Below are positions 8,988 through 17,313 of a stretch of DNA of 64,000 nucleotides, in pieces. The notes under the pieces are model-generated. The model did no database searches. It had not been told where the DNA came from and saw nothing but the letters and a program-made list of their open reading frames with translations. Numbering within the stretch: position 1 is the stretch's first letter; every line of letters begins with the position of its first letter. Position numbers and translations under genes: made by a program. The stretch is taken from positions 1-64,000 of the forward strand of contig NZ_LQBD01000002.1 in NCBI RefSeq assembly GCF_046630315.1, written 5' to 3'. The DNA comes from Brucella anthropi_A (GTDB taxonomy: Bacteria > Pseudomonadota > Alphaproteobacteria > Rhizobiales > Rhizobiaceae).

Positions 8988-11177
8988 ATGCCTGAATATA
9001 AAGATCTCGTTCCGCACAGCTTCTGGCGGGAAATCGTACCGACCGCGGAAGACCGCGCCGCTTTCGATCTGGCGCTCGGCGGCACCATGCTTTCCCAGAT
9101 GCACCTGATCCGCGCCTTTGAAGAAAAGGTGCTGGAACTTGCCGGTCAGGGGCTGGTGCATGGCCCCGCCCACTCGGCAATCGGTCAGGAAGGCGGCGCG
9201 GTCGGCTCTGCCGTTTCCATGCGTCCCAGCGACCAGATCAACGGCTCGCACCGCGCGCACCACCAGTTTCTGGCAAAGGCGCTCGGCTATGTCGCGCAGA
9301 AGGGCATCGACCCCAAGGCCGCTTTCGGTGACGATATCCGCACGCTGGCGCAGCGCACGCTGGCCGAAATCCTGGGCCTGTCGCAGGGTTTCTGCCGTGG
9401 CCGCGGCGGCTCCATGCATCTTCGCTGGGCTGAATCGGGCAATCTCGGCACCAATGCCATCGTCGGCGGCGGCGTACCCATGGCGGCAGGAGCGGCATGG
9501 GCGCACCGGCGCGCGGGAACGGGCGATGTCGTCTACACCTATTTCGGCGATGGCGCGACCAATATTGGTTCGGTTCTGGAAACCATGAACCTCGCGGCCG
9601 CCTGGAAACTGCCGATCTGCTTCTTCATCGAAAACAATCGCTATGCTGTTTCGACCCATGTGGAGGAAGTGACGGCGGAACCGCGCCTCTCCTCACGCGG
9701 GCTTGCCTTCGGCATTCCGTCCTTCAAGGTCGACGGCATGGACCCGATCGCCGTCTGGCTCGCTTCCGAGGAAGCCAATGCCATCATGCGCGCAGGCAAT
9801 GGCCCGACGATCATCGAAGCCGATGTCTATCGCTATTTCCACCAGAACGGCCCGCTTCCGGGCAGCGCCTTCGGTTATCGCTCCAAGGACGAGGAAGCCG
9901 AATGGCGCGGGCGCGATCCGCTCGACGCGCTGGCCAAAACGCTTCTGGAGCGCCAGGCGCTCGGCGAGGATGCGATCAAGGCCCTGCGGGAACGCAGCGT
10001 TTCGCTGATGGATGAAGTGGCCGGCGAACTGATCGAGATGCATGACGGCAAGCGCCGCATCATTCCTTCGCTCTGGCCGGAAGAAAGCTTCCGCGATTTC
10101 GGCCTGCGCGGCGATCTTTCGGAATTCGACGGCGTGCGCTTCGAAGAACAGGAAACCTTCTCCGGCAAGCTCTCCGAAGATGCGCGTTTCATCGATACGG
10201 TGGCCGATGTGATGGCGCGCCGCATGGAAACCGACGCGCGTGTCGTGGTCCTCGGCGAGGACGTGCATCGGCTCAAGGGCGGCACCAATGGCGCAACGCG
10301 CGGCCTTTCGGCGGATTATCCCGACCGTGTGCTGGGCACGCCGATTTCCGAAAATGCCTTCACCGGCATTGCGGGCGGCATGGCGGCGGATGGCCGCGTT
10401 CTGCCGGTCATCGAATTCATGTATCCGGATTTCATGTGGGTGGCTGCCGATCAGGTGTTCAACCAGATCGGCAAGGCGCGCCACATGTTCGGCGGCGACA
10501 GCGACATGCCGGTGGTGCTGCGCACCAAGGTCGCCATGGGCACGGGCTACGGCTCGCAGCACTCCATGGACCCGGCAGGCATTTTCGCCACGGCTCCCGG
10601 CTGGCGCATCGTGGCGCCTTCCACCCCGTTCGATTATGTCGGCCTGATGAATTCGGCGCTTCTCTGCCGTGATCCGGTTCTCGTGCTGGAGCATGTCGAT
10701 CTCTACGCATCGAAGGGCGCCGCCCCTGCGGAAGATTTCGATTATTTCATCCCGCTCGGCAAGGCCAAGGTCGTTCGCCCCGGCTCCAGGGTGACGGTTC
10801 TGACCTATCTGGCCATGGTCGCGAAGACGCAGGCCGTCGTGGATGCGCTTGGCGTCGATGCGGAAATCATCGATCTGCGCTCTCTCGACCGTGCAGGCGT
10901 GGATTGGGAAACCATCGAAGCCTCGATCCGCAAGACGGGCAATGTCCTGATCGTGGAACAGGGCGCGTCCGGCACTTCCTATGGCGGCTGGCTGGCGGAT
11001 GAATTGCAGCGGCGTTGCTTCGACTGGCTGGACCAGCCGATTGCGCGCGTGCATGGCGCGGAAGCTTCGCCTTCCATCTCGAAGGTTCTGGAAGCCGCCG
11101 CCGCCGCGCGTCCACAGGACATCGAGGCTGGCCTGCGCGCCGTCATGGCCGCCCAGGGCATGCCGATCCAGAACTGA
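8988..11177 (+). CDS. Thiamine-diphosphate dehydrogenase E1, fused alpha and beta subunits
   Basis: A 729-residue protein joining the alpha (about residues 1-340) and beta (about 400-729) chains of a 2-oxo acid or acetoin dehydrogenase E1. The alpha half has the thiamine-diphosphate motif GDGATN...ENNRYAVS and the phosphorylation-loop-like RGRGGSMH. The beta half has PISENAFTGIAGG and EFMYPDFMWVAADQ, typical of the transketolase-like pyrimidine domain. The frame opens earlier (8910), but ATG 8988 follows a CGGAGA ribosome-binding site and starts a protein that aligns sensibly with E1-alpha chains. The E2 partner follows 18 bp later and no E3 is present, so a housekeeping lipoamide dehydrogenase must serve. 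The substrate (acetoin, branched 2-oxo acid or other) is open. Confidence 0.9.
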   Translation: MPEYKDLVPHSFWREIVPTAEDRAAFDLALGGTMLSQMHLIRAFEEKVLELAGQGLVHGPAHSAIGQEGGAVGSAVSMRPSDQINGSHRAHHQFLAKALGYVAQKGIDPKAAFGDDIRTLAQRTLAEILGLSQGFCRGRGGSMHLRWAESGNLGTNAIVGGGVPMAAGAAWAHRRAGTGDVVYTYFGDGATNIGSVLETMNLAAAWKLPICFFIENNRYAVSTHVEEVTAEPRLSSRGLAFGIPSFKVDGMDPIAVWLASEEANAIMRAGNGPTIIEADVYRYFHQNGPLPGSAFGYRSKDEEAEWRGRDPLDALAKTLLERQALGEDAIKALRERSVSLMDEVAGELIEMHDGKRRIIPSLWPEESFRDFGLRGDLSEFDGVRFEEQETFSGKLSEDARFIDTVADVMARRMETDARVVVLGEDVHRLKGGTNGATRGLSADYPDRVLGTPISENAFTGIAGGMAADGRVLPVIEFMYPDFMWVAADQVFNQIGKARHMFGGDSDMPVVLRTKVAMGTGYGSQHSMDPAGIFATAPGWRIVAPSTPFDYVGLMNSALLCRDPVLVLEHVDLYASKGAAPAEDFDYFIPLGKAKVVRPGSRVTVLTYLAMVAKTQAVVDALGVDAEIIDLRSLDRAGVDWETIEASIRKTGNVLIVEQGASGTSYGGWLADELQRRCFDWLDQPIARVHGAEASPSISKVLEAAAAARPQDIEAGLRAVMAAQGMPIQN

Positions 11178-11195
11178 TGCAGAAGGAGACAGACA

Positions 11196-12467
11196 ATGCC
11201 GGTTGAAGTCGTGTTGCCTGCCCTTTCGGCAGGAATGGAAGATGCAGTCATCGCGCGCTGGCTCAAGGCCGAAGGCGATGCGGTGAGCAAGGGCGATCTG
11301 ATCGCCGAAGTCGAGACCGACAAGGCGACGATGGAGCTTGAAGCCGAGGCCGATGGCCGTATCGGCAGGCTTCTGGTGAAGGATGGCGCGCGCGCCAATG
11401 TCAATCAGGTCATCGCCGTGCTTTTGAAGGACGGCGAAGACGCCGCCGCTTTGGACGGCTTTGCAGCCGGGGCCAAGCCTGCGGTTGTAGCGGAAACCGC
11501 CGTTCCTGCCGTGGCTTCCCCCACGGCAGCGCCAGCCGCAACTGCGGTGAGCACGCCAGCCTCGGGCGAAGTGCGCCACAAGGCTTCGCCACTCGCCCGC
11601 CGTCTGGCCGTGGAACTCGGTGTTTCGCTGGAAGGTCTTGCCGGAAGCGGTCCAAGGGGCCGCATTGTGCGCATGGATGTGGAACACGCCGCCGCATCGA
11701 AGCCGGTTGCGGCAGCCGCCGTGGCCGCTCCGGCCTCCGCGCCTGCGGAAGCTTCGTCGAAGGCCATTCCGGTCGGGATCGGCGAATATGAAGCCATTGC
11801 GCATACGTCGATGCGCCGCACCATTGCCCGCCGCCTGCTGGAAGCCAAGACGACGGTGCCGCATTTCTACCTGAACGTGGATTGCGAGATCGATGCGCTT
11901 CTGGCGCTGCGCAGCCAGATCAACGAAAAGCGGGAAGGTTCTGAGCGTATTTCCGTCAATGATTTCGTCATCAAGGCGTCCGCCGCCGCCCTGCGCCGGG
12001 TGCCGGATGCAAATGTCGTGTGGACGGACGATGCGCTTCTCAAGCTCAAGGACGTCGACATTGCCGTCGCTGTGGCCACGGATGGCGGTCTCATCACGCC
12101 AATCATCCGCCGCGCCGACCAGATGAGCCTCGGCGCCATTTCGGCGCAGATGAAGTCTCTCGCCGCGCGCGCCCGCGAAAACCGCCTGAAGCCCGAGGAA
12201 TTCCAGGGCGGCGGCTTCTCGATTTCCAATCTGGGCATGTATGGCGTGAAGTCCTTTTCCGCCATCATCAACCCGCCGCAAAGCGCCATTCTGGCGGTTG
12301 GTGCCGGTGAACGCCGCCCGATCGAGCGCAATGGCGAGCTTGCTTTCGCAACGATGATGAGCGTTACGCTTTCCGTCGATCACCGCGCGGTCGACGGCGC
12401 CCTGGGTGCACAATTGCTCGCGGCCTTCAAGGCCGGCATCGAGGATCCGATGTCTCTGCTTGTCTAG
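11196..12467 (+). CDS. Dihydrolipoamide acyltransferase (E2) component
   Basis: A 423-residue E2 of a 2-oxo acid or acetoin dehydrogenase complex. It has an N-terminal lipoyl domain with the modified lysine in EVETDKATME (about residue 44), an Ala/Pro-rich linker, and a peripheral subunit-binding domain (about 130-165, SPLARRLAVELGV and GSGPRGRIVR). The catalytic domain ends in SVDHRAVDGA, which holds the HxxxDG active-site motif. A single lipoyl domain is normal for bacterial branched-chain and acetoin types. It follows the fused E1 by 18 bp and is closed by a hairpin terminator. Confidence 0.93.
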   Translation: MPVEVVLPALSAGMEDAVIARWLKAEGDAVSKGDLIAEVETDKATMELEAEADGRIGRLLVKDGARANVNQVIAVLLKDGEDAAALDGFAAGAKPAVVAETAVPAVASPTAAPAATAVSTPASGEVRHKASPLARRLAVELGVSLEGLAGSGPRGRIVRMDVEHAAASKPVAAAAVAAPASAPAEASSKAIPVGIGEYEAIAHTSMRRTIARRLLEAKTTVPHFYLNVDCEIDALLALRSQINEKREGSERISVNDFVIKASAAALRRVPDANVVWTDDALLKLKDVDIAVAVATDGGLITPIIRRADQMSLGAISAQMKSLAARARENRLKPEEFQGGGFSISNLGMYGVKSFSAIINPPQSAILAVGAGERRPIERNGELAFATMMSVTLSVDHRAVDGALGAQLLAAFKAGIEDPMSLLV

Positions 12468-12494
12468 ATCGGTTCCAGGTGGAGCCGATCTTTT
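12467..12494 (+). terminator. Hairpin terminator after E2
   Basis: GATCGG (12467-12472) pairs with CCGATC (12485-12490) around an inner CC/GG pair, and TTTT follows. It begins at the last base of the E2 stop codon, so it probably ends the operon that begins at 1854. Confidence 0.6.
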
Positions 12495-12506
12495 AAATAT
12501 GTCTTT

Positions 12507-12535
12507 ATCCCAAAAGCGGTTTCCGTTTTTGGGAT
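12507..12535. repeat. Dispersed palindrome, copy 1
   Basis: ATCCCAAAA and TTTTGGGAT form a 9-bp perfect stem, with a further CGG/CCG pair inside. The same theme (CCCAAAA, a GCGG/CCG core, TTTTGGG) recurs in this window near 15310, 46870 and 63731. I recall such short palindromes as frequent between genes in Brucella and relatives. The function is unknown. Confidence 0.6.
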
Positions 12536-12556
12536 ATCTGCCTCAGGAGCGATGCG

Positions 12557-13342
12557 ATGACGATCACTGGTCACACGAAGGTTTTTGCGATTATTGCTGA
12601 CCCGGTTCACCATGTTCGCACACCGCAGGCCCTGAACGCATTGTTCGCGGCGCGCGGTTATGATGGCATTGTGGTGCCCGCTGCTGTCCCCGTCAGTGAG
12701 CTTCAGCATGCAACTGCCGCGTTGCGTGCCTTCTCCAATTGGGGCGGTTTCATCGTCACCGTGCCGCACAAGACGGAAATGTCAGCCTTCTGCGACCGGC
12801 TGACGCCGCGCGCGGAAGCAGCCGGGGCCGTGAATGTGATCCGTCGCGAGGCGGATGGCAGCCTGGCCGGCGAATTACTGGACGGCGCCGGGTTTGTGCG
12901 CGGGCTTGCCAATGCCGGTCATGATGTGAAAGACAGGAACGTCTATCTTGCCGGTGCTGGCGGGGCTGCCTCGGCCATCGCCTTCGCGCTCGCCGAGGCG
13001 GGAGTTGCCAGGCTGACGGTGGTGAATCGCTCCAGTGAAAAGGCCGAACAGCTCGTGGCGAGGTTGAAGGAACATTTCCCCGCAGGCGTTTTTCTGTCGA
13101 ACGGTACGCTTGTGGGGCATGACATTATCGTCAATGGCACCTCGCTCGGACTGAAGGAAGGCGATGCGCTGCCGGTGGACCCTCAACATCTTCAACCTGG
13201 AATGTTGGTGGCCGAGGTCATCATGTCGCCGGAGGTGACGCCGCTTTTGCAGGTCGCGAAAGACAGGGGTTGCTCCACGCATCCCGGCAAGGCCATGCTG
13301 GATGGTCAATTGACCGAGATGTTCGATTTCTTCACCAGGTAA
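12557..13342 (+). CDS. Shikimate/quinate dehydrogenase-like protein (AroE family)
   Basis: A 261-residue protein with the AroE layout. The N-terminal substrate domain has TVPHKTEM (near residue 70), with the catalytic lysine present. The C-terminal Rossmann domain has GAGGAASAIAFAL (near residue 135) and then VVNRS. The substrate-clamp motif, normally with an HSxSP core, reads PVHHVRTP here, so both serines that hold the shikimate carboxylate are changed. The usual DNTD motif is GELLDG. It is therefore probably not the biosynthetic AroE but a catabolic or side-branch family member. It follows the 2-oxo acid dehydrogenase genes after a terminator. The substrate is unknown. Confidence 0.8.
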   Translation: MTITGHTKVFAIIADPVHHVRTPQALNALFAARGYDGIVVPAAVPVSELQHATAALRAFSNWGGFIVTVPHKTEMSAFCDRLTPRAEAAGAVNVIRREADGSLAGELLDGAGFVRGLANAGHDVKDRNVYLAGAGGAASAIAFALAEAGVARLTVVNRSSEKAEQLVARLKEHFPAGVFLSNGTLVGHDIIVNGTSLGLKEGDALPVDPQHLQPGMLVAEVIMSPEVTPLLQVAKDRGCSTHPGKAMLDGQLTEMFDFFTR

Positions 13343-13731
13343 CGGTTTTCTATTCTGCAAGCAAAAGTGTCAGGCGCTATAAGACGAGTATTCGTATTCG
13401 CCCAGGAAATGATGGGGTCCATTTGCGACCATCACTGAGCAAAGCGTTTGCGGGTACTATCAGCTTTGCATGATCGCGGTGAAAGACAAGGGCGATCCAG
13501 CTTTAGCTTGAGCCATAAATTGGTCAGAACGTCTGCGATCCCATCCTCGCCGTCGAGGGGCTGCGCGTCGCAGACAATCTTATCTCTATCTTTGTAGGGA
13601 ACAAAACGGCTTCGGATTCATTTACTTCCAGCGTTCTGTCCGTGAGTGATCGGATGGTTTGGCGTGTCCCTGTTTTCGCTCGTCAGAAATCGGGAGTGAG
13701 GGGGCAGATCGGTTTTCAACGATTGGAGTTC
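13343..13731. other. Intergenic gap before the DUF3597 gene
   Basis: About 390 bases without a supported gene. A GGAAC at 13598-13602 resembles the -35 box of the alphaproteobacterial general-stress sigma factor (EcfG type), and a weak CATT lies 16 bases on. Given the stress-type genes that follow this is suggestive only, as the -10 match is poor. No other structure stood out. Confidence 0.35.
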
Positions 13732-14118
13732 ATGATGGGGATTTTCGATAAGATTAAGAACGCCATTTGGGGTGAGGCACAAGCAGCAACGCCTGAAACG
13801 GCAGCGGCCACGGAAACGGCAGCGCAATCCGCACCGACACCGACCGCTTCACCCGCCTCCACGGGCGCTGTCGATGTGGGTGCCGTTCTGGATGCCGCCG
13901 TTGCCAAAAGTGGACAGAAGCTCAACTGGAAGACGTCGATCGTCGATCTGATGAAGGCCCTTGGCCTCGATAGCAGCCTGGAACATCGCAAGCAGCTTGC
14001 CCAGGAGCTGGGTTATACCGGCGACACAGGCGATTCCGCGACGATGAATATCTGGCTGCACAAGCAGGTTATCCAGAAACTCAAGGATAATGGCGGCAAG
14101 GTGCCCGCCGGATTGTAA
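13732..14118 (+). CDS. DUF3597 family protein
   Basis: A small cytoplasmic protein (128-129 residues). It opens with MGIFDKIKNAIWG, followed by a low-complexity Ala/Thr/Pro linker (about residues 18-45) and a C-terminal domain with LNWKTSIVDLMKALGLD and NIWLHKQVIQKL. This is the DUF3597 pattern, sometimes found near LysM or stress proteins. The frame extends upstream, but GGAG before tandem ATGs at 13732 and 13735 supports this start. It is followed after 15 bp by a GlsB-like membrane protein and probably shares its transcript. The role is unknown. Confidence 0.8.
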   Translation: MMGIFDKIKNAIWGEAQAATPETAAATETAAQSAPTPTASPASTGAVDVGAVLDAAVAKSGQKLNWKTSIVDLMKALGLDSSLEHRKQLAQELGYTGDTGDSATMNIWLHKQVIQKLKDNGGKVPAGL

Positions 14119-14133
14119 TCAGGAGGGCTCACG

Positions 14134-14382
14134 ATGGGAAGCGCAGGAATCGGCTGGATTGCAGCAATCATCATCGGCGGCCTGGCCGGGTGGATTGCCT
14201 CCAATTTCATGAACAGCAATACCGGGATATTCATGAATATCATTCTCGGTATCATCGGCGCAGCCGTAGCGAGTTTCATCTTCGGATTTCTCGGTGTTTC
14301 GTTCGGCGGCTGGCTGGGTTATCTGATCGCGGGCTTTATCGGCGCCTGCATATTGATATGGCTGGGCCGATTGATAAGTTGA
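14134..14382 (+). CDS. GlsB/YeaQ/YmgE family membrane protein
   Basis: An 82-residue protein made almost wholly of three hydrophobic segments with glycine repeats (IIIGGLAGWIAS, NIILGIIGAAVAS, GYLIAGFIGACILIWLG). This is the transglycosylase-associated/GlsB family of small inner-membrane proteins, often induced by stress. AGGAGG ahead of the ATG is a strong ribosome-binding site. It shares the transcript of the DUF3597 gene and is closed by a good terminator. The biochemical role of the family is not established. Confidence 0.9.
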   Translation: MGSAGIGWIAAIIIGGLAGWIASNFMNSNTGIFMNIILGIIGAAVASFIFGFLGVSFGGWLGYLIAGFIGACILIWLGRLIS

Positions 14383-14387
14383 CGGAC

Positions 14388-14412
14388 AAGGCGCCGCGAG
14401 GCGCCTTTTTCT
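14388..14412 (+). terminator. Intrinsic terminator after the GlsB-like gene
   Basis: AAGGCGCC and GGCGCCTT form an 8-bp stem with a GCGA loop, followed by a T-rich run. It lies just after the stop and also separates this unit from the convergent DUF930 gene. Confidence 0.85.
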
Positions 14413-14436
14413 TTCACAGATCCAAAATAGCTGGTG

Positions 14437-15267
14437 CTAATCCCTTGGCAGCTTGCGTTTGTTCCATTCTCCTTCCGGGATGGCGCGGCCGATATTGTAG
14501 CTGAACGATTGGATCACCATCGTTTCCGCATCGACCTTGCACGTAAAGTCGATTGCGTACCATTTGCGCTTACTGCGAAACGCACCGTCGCTGACCGTCA
14601 GGCCGGTTGCCGAAATCGACCCGCCCTCGCGCGCGAGCATATCCGGAAAAGCGCCAGGCTGGTGACGGCGCACCTGTTCAAGTGCTTCGATACCGCAAAT
14701 CTGGACGATCCGGTCCTTGGGGGCGAGCTTTCCGAGCGCCTGTTTCACACGGGGGTCGGACATGGCGTCCTTCGAATAGATTTCGCGCGCTCGCGTCAGT
14801 TTTTTGGCCGGGGTCGCCGGTTTGGCGGCAGCGGCCTTCTGCTCTTCAGGCATCGCGATTTGACCGGCCGCAGATGGCTTTTCGGTATGGAGAAGCTGCT
14901 CGGCAGGCCGGGCTTCCTGAGCCTGCTTGGCATCCGCCGCAGCGCCGGCATCGGCAGGCTCGTCCGGCTTTTGCATGTCTTCGGGTGTCGTGGGCGGCAA
15001 TTCCGGCTCCGGGGGTGATTGCACTGCCTGTTTGGCCGCAGCAGATTCGAATGCCTGCGGTTGCGGTGGGGGAGCGGCCTGTTCGGGCGTCTTCCTTTCA
15101 GGGGGCGGCGGCTGGACGAGCTCCACATTGACGCTTTGTTCGGAAGCAGGCGAGGGAAGATCCGGGAGCCTGACCAGAAGAAGCAGTGCCAGCATCAGAT
15201 GCAAAGCCACCGAGGCGGGCAAACCCCAACCGGCTTCTTGCAAAACTCTTCTGGTGAACTGCGGCAT
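14437..15267 (-). CDS. DUF930 protein with TonB-like N-terminus
   Basis: A 276-residue protein. It has one N-terminal membrane segment (ASVALHLMLALLLLVRLP, residues about 18-35), then a long Pro/Ala/Glu-rich stretch (about 45-165) resembling the periplasm-spanning arm of TonB. The C-terminal domain (about 170-276) has two cysteines (QICGIEALEQ and DFTCKVDAE), the DUF930 pattern of Hyphomicrobiales. It is probably anchored in the inner membrane with the globular domain in the periplasm. It is monocistronic, convergent with the GlsB-like gene. No biochemical function is assigned to the family. Confidence 0.85.
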   Translation of the reverse strand: MPQFTRRVLQEAGWGLPASVALHLMLALLLLVRLPDLPSPASEQSVNVELVQPPPPERKTPEQAAPPPQPQAFESAAAKQAVQSPPEPELPPTTPEDMQKPDEPADAGAAADAKQAQEARPAEQLLHTEKPSAAGQIAMPEEQKAAAAKPATPAKKLTRAREIYSKDAMSDPRVKQALGKLAPKDRIVQICGIEALEQVRRHQPGAFPDMLAREGGSISATGLTVSDGAFRSKRKWYAIDFTCKVDAETMVIQSFSYNIGRAIPEGEWNKRKLPRD

Positions 15268-15299
15268 GGTTCCAACGATCAGGGAATGGGAAGCTTCAA

Positions 15300-15350
15300 T
15301 CTAGAGGGCATCCTGAAAAGCGTGAAACGGTTTTCGGAAAAGATGCGCTC
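15300..15350. repeat. Dispersed palindrome, copy 2 (degenerate)
   Basis: The stretch with CTGAAAAGCG, GAAACGG and TTTTCGGAAAAG between the DUF930 and Lrp genes resembles the other dispersed palindromes (GAAACGG core flanked by A/T runs), but the arms no longer match perfectly. Confidence 0.4.
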
Positions 15351-15362
15351 CAAAATCAACAG

Positions 15363-15824
15363 TTAGAGCCCGACATTTGGTCTGTCGATCACTTCACGCA
15401 GGGCAAAACTGGAATTGATCTTCACAACATGCGGAAGAGCCGAGAGCCAGTCGCGATGGATGCGCTCATAGTCTTCCAGATCGCGTGCCGCAACGCGCAG
15501 AATATAGTCATATTCGCCCGACATCAGGTAGCAGACCAAAACGTTGGGGCAACGTTTCACCGCAGCCTCGAATTCGGCCAGCGTCTTGGCGAACTGCCCC
15601 GAAAGCGAAATATGGACAATCGCAATCATCCGGTAGTCGAGGGCTTTCTGCGAGAGACGGGCGTGATAGCCCGCAATTACCCCGGCTTTTTCCAGAATAT
15701 CGAGGCGGCGCGAACAGGCGGAAGGCGACAGTCCGACCTTTTCCGCCAGTTCTGCATTGGTGATGCGGGCATTGGCCTGCAATGTCCTGAGAATTGCAAG
15801 ATCGATGGGATCAAGATTGCTCAT
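15363..15824 (-). CDS. Lrp/AsnC-family regulator, probable alanine dehydrogenase regulator
   Basis: A 153-residue Lrp-type regulator. The N-terminal helix-turn-helix (residues about 5-60) has LDPIDLAILRTLQAN and GLSPSACSRRLDILE. The C-terminal RAM ligand domain contains the conserved SGEYDYILRV. The open frame continues upstream, but ATG at 15824 gives the family's normal length. It diverges from alanine dehydrogenase with a 157-bp gap holding palindromes, the arrangement of AldR-type regulators that activate ald in response to alanine. That function is inferred from context and family. Confidence 0.9.
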   Translation of the reverse strand: MSNLDPIDLAILRTLQANARITNAELAEKVGLSPSACSRRLDILEKAGVIAGYHARLSQKALDYRMIAIVHISLSGQFAKTLAEFEAAVKRCPNVLVCYLMSGEYDYILRVAARDLEDYERIHRDWLSALPHVVKINSSFALREVIDRPNVGL

Positions 15825-15846
15825 TCGAAGAGCCTTCGAAAAAGAG

Positions 15847-15899
15847 GGCCGTTTGCGCAATGATTCACCAAAAAGAACGGCCAGGCAAATCTTCTTTGC
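15847..15899. promoter_or_regulatory. Candidate Lrp-type operators between lrp and ald
   Basis: Two short palindromes, TTGCGCAA (15853-15860) and GCAAA-TCTTC-TTTGC (15885-15899), sit between the divergent genes, bracketed by a 7-bp inverted repeat GGCCGTT/AACGGCC (15847-15853, 15876-15882). Repeated TTTGC half-sites spaced along the helix are usual for Lrp-family binding. Inference from pattern and position. Confidence 0.45.
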
Positions 15900-15981
15900 A
15901 AGGACATTGCATGCGGCAGATGTTCTCATTTTCGGATCGACAACACCCCACGGCGAGTGGGCAAAAATGAAAGGAACGCTC

Positions 15982-17100
15982 ATGCGTGTCGGTTGCCCGA
16001 AGGAAATCAAGAACCATGAATATCGTGTCGGACTGACCCCTGCCGCAGTTCGTGAGTATGTGGCCCATGGCCACGAGGTCTGGATTGAAACCAAGGCAGG
16101 CGCCGGTATTGGCGCCGATGATGCCAGCTATATTGCCGCTGGCGCGAAAATTGCCGCATTTGCAAAAGACATCTTCGAGAAGTGCGACATGATCGTGAAG
16201 GTCAAGGAGCCGCAGCCCGCCGAATGGGTGCAGCTTCGCGAAGGCCAGCTTCTCTATACCTATCTCCATCTTGCGCCCGACCCGGAACAGACCAAAGGGC
16301 TGCTTGCCTCCGGCGTGACGGCAATTGCCTATGAAACCGTGACGGATGATCGCGGCGGACTGCCGTTGCTCGCGCCGATGTCGGAAGTGGCGGGCCGCCT
16401 GTCGATACAGGCGGGTGCGACGGCGCTCCAGAAGGCAAATGGCGGCCTTGGCATTCTGCTGGGCGGTGTGCCCGGCGTGCTTCCGGCAAAGGTCACGATC
16501 ATTGGTGGCGGTGTCGTCGGGCTGCATGCGGCCAGAATGGCGGCGGGCCTCGGTGCCGATGTGTCCATTCTGGATCGCTCGCTGCCGCGTCTGCGCCAGC
16601 TCGACGATATATTCGCCGGTCGCGTTCACACACGCTATTCCAGCATTCAGGCGCTGGAGGAGGAAGTCTTCTCTGCCGATCTCGTCATCGGCGCCGTGCT
16701 CATTCCCGGTGCCGCAGCGCCGAAGCTCGTTACTCATGACATGCTGTCCGGCATGAAAAAGGGCGCGGTTATCGTCGACGTGGCCATCGATCAGGGCGGC
16801 TGTTTCGAGACTTCGCATGCCACGACGCATTCCGATCCCACTTATGAAGTGGAGGGGATCGTCCATTATTGCGTGGCCAATATGCCGGGCGCGGTTCCGG
16901 TGACATCAGCCCACGCCCTCAACAATGCCACCCTTCATTACGGTCTGGCGCTTGCCGATCGCGGTTTGAGGGCAATTGCCGAGGACCGGCACCTGCGCAA
17001 TGGCCTGAATGTCTTCAAGGGGCGCATCACCAACAGGCCGGTTGCGGAAGCGCTGGGCTATGAAGCTTTTGCACCCGAAAGCGTTCTGAACGTTGCATAG
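15982..17100 (+). CDS. ald: Alanine dehydrogenase
   Basis: A 372-residue enzyme for NAD-dependent deamination of L-alanine to pyruvate and ammonia, the family's normal length. It begins MRVGCPKEIKNHEYRVGLTP and has KVKEPQPAEW (catalytic Lys region), the conserved TYLHLAPD with its active-site His, and the Rossmann motif GGGVVGLHAARMA (near residue 175). The frame is open well upstream, but ATG 15982 follows AAAGGAAC at a good distance and gives the standard N-terminus. It is divergent from an Lrp-type gene that probably controls it. Confidence 0.95.
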   Translation: MRVGCPKEIKNHEYRVGLTPAAVREYVAHGHEVWIETKAGAGIGADDASYIAAGAKIAAFAKDIFEKCDMIVKVKEPQPAEWVQLREGQLLYTYLHLAPDPEQTKGLLASGVTAIAYETVTDDRGGLPLLAPMSEVAGRLSIQAGATALQKANGGLGILLGGVPGVLPAKVTIIGGGVVGLHAARMAAGLGADVSILDRSLPRLRQLDDIFAGRVHTRYSSIQALEEEVFSADLVIGAVLIPGAAAPKLVTHDMLSGMKKGAVIVDVAIDQGGCFETSHATTHSDPTYEVEGIVHYCVANMPGAVPVTSAHALNNATLHYGLALADRGLRAIAEDRHLRNGLNVFKGRITNRPVAEALGYEAFAPESVLNVA

Positions 17101-17175
17101 GGGCCTTGCAGGGCGGCGGCGATCATTCGGCGCTGCCTTCTCAGTCTGGGTGTGGATAGTCAGCGTATGTGTGGA

Positions 17176-17203
17176 TTGACAAGCTGTCCGAACCGTTTAT
17201 AAC
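17176..17203 (+). promoter_or_regulatory. Sigma-70-type promoter of the glycerol-phosphate-type operon
   Basis: TTGACA (17176-17181) and TATAAC (17198-17203) are separated by 16 bp, close to consensus. Transcription would begin near 17210, leaving a leader of about 105 nt before the MFS gene. Confidence 0.65.
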
Positions 17204-17224
17204 CATCAATGCAGACTGAAGATT

Positions 17225-17286
17225 TAAGACCATCTGCAAGGGTGGTCTTATTGCGTCTGGAATCCGGATAAGTCCTCTTGCAGATG
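17225..17286 (+). promoter_or_regulatory. Operon leader with two mutually exclusive hairpins (candidate antitermination site)
   Basis: Hairpin A: TAAGACCA (17225-17232) pairs with TGGTCTTA (17243-17250), extendable to 10 bp. Hairpin B: CATCTGCAAG (17231-17240) pairs perfectly with CTTGCAGATG (17277-17286), extendable to 12 bp by 17241-17242 with 17275-17276. They share 17231-17242, so only one can form. A weak T-rich stretch follows A. The operon's last gene encodes a GlpP-type antiterminator, whose Bacillus relative acts on such leaders. Folding is read by eye only. Confidence 0.5.
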
Positions 17287-17313
17287 TCATAGCGACGTTG
17301 GGAGGACGCCGTA

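Noticed and set aside
9693..12413. 906-codon minus-strand open frame antisense to the E1 and E2 genes
   Set aside because: The plus-strand genes have clear domains and catalytic motifs. The antisense frame is His/Arg-rich and arises from GC-rich codon structure, with no recognisable domain or ribosome-binding site.
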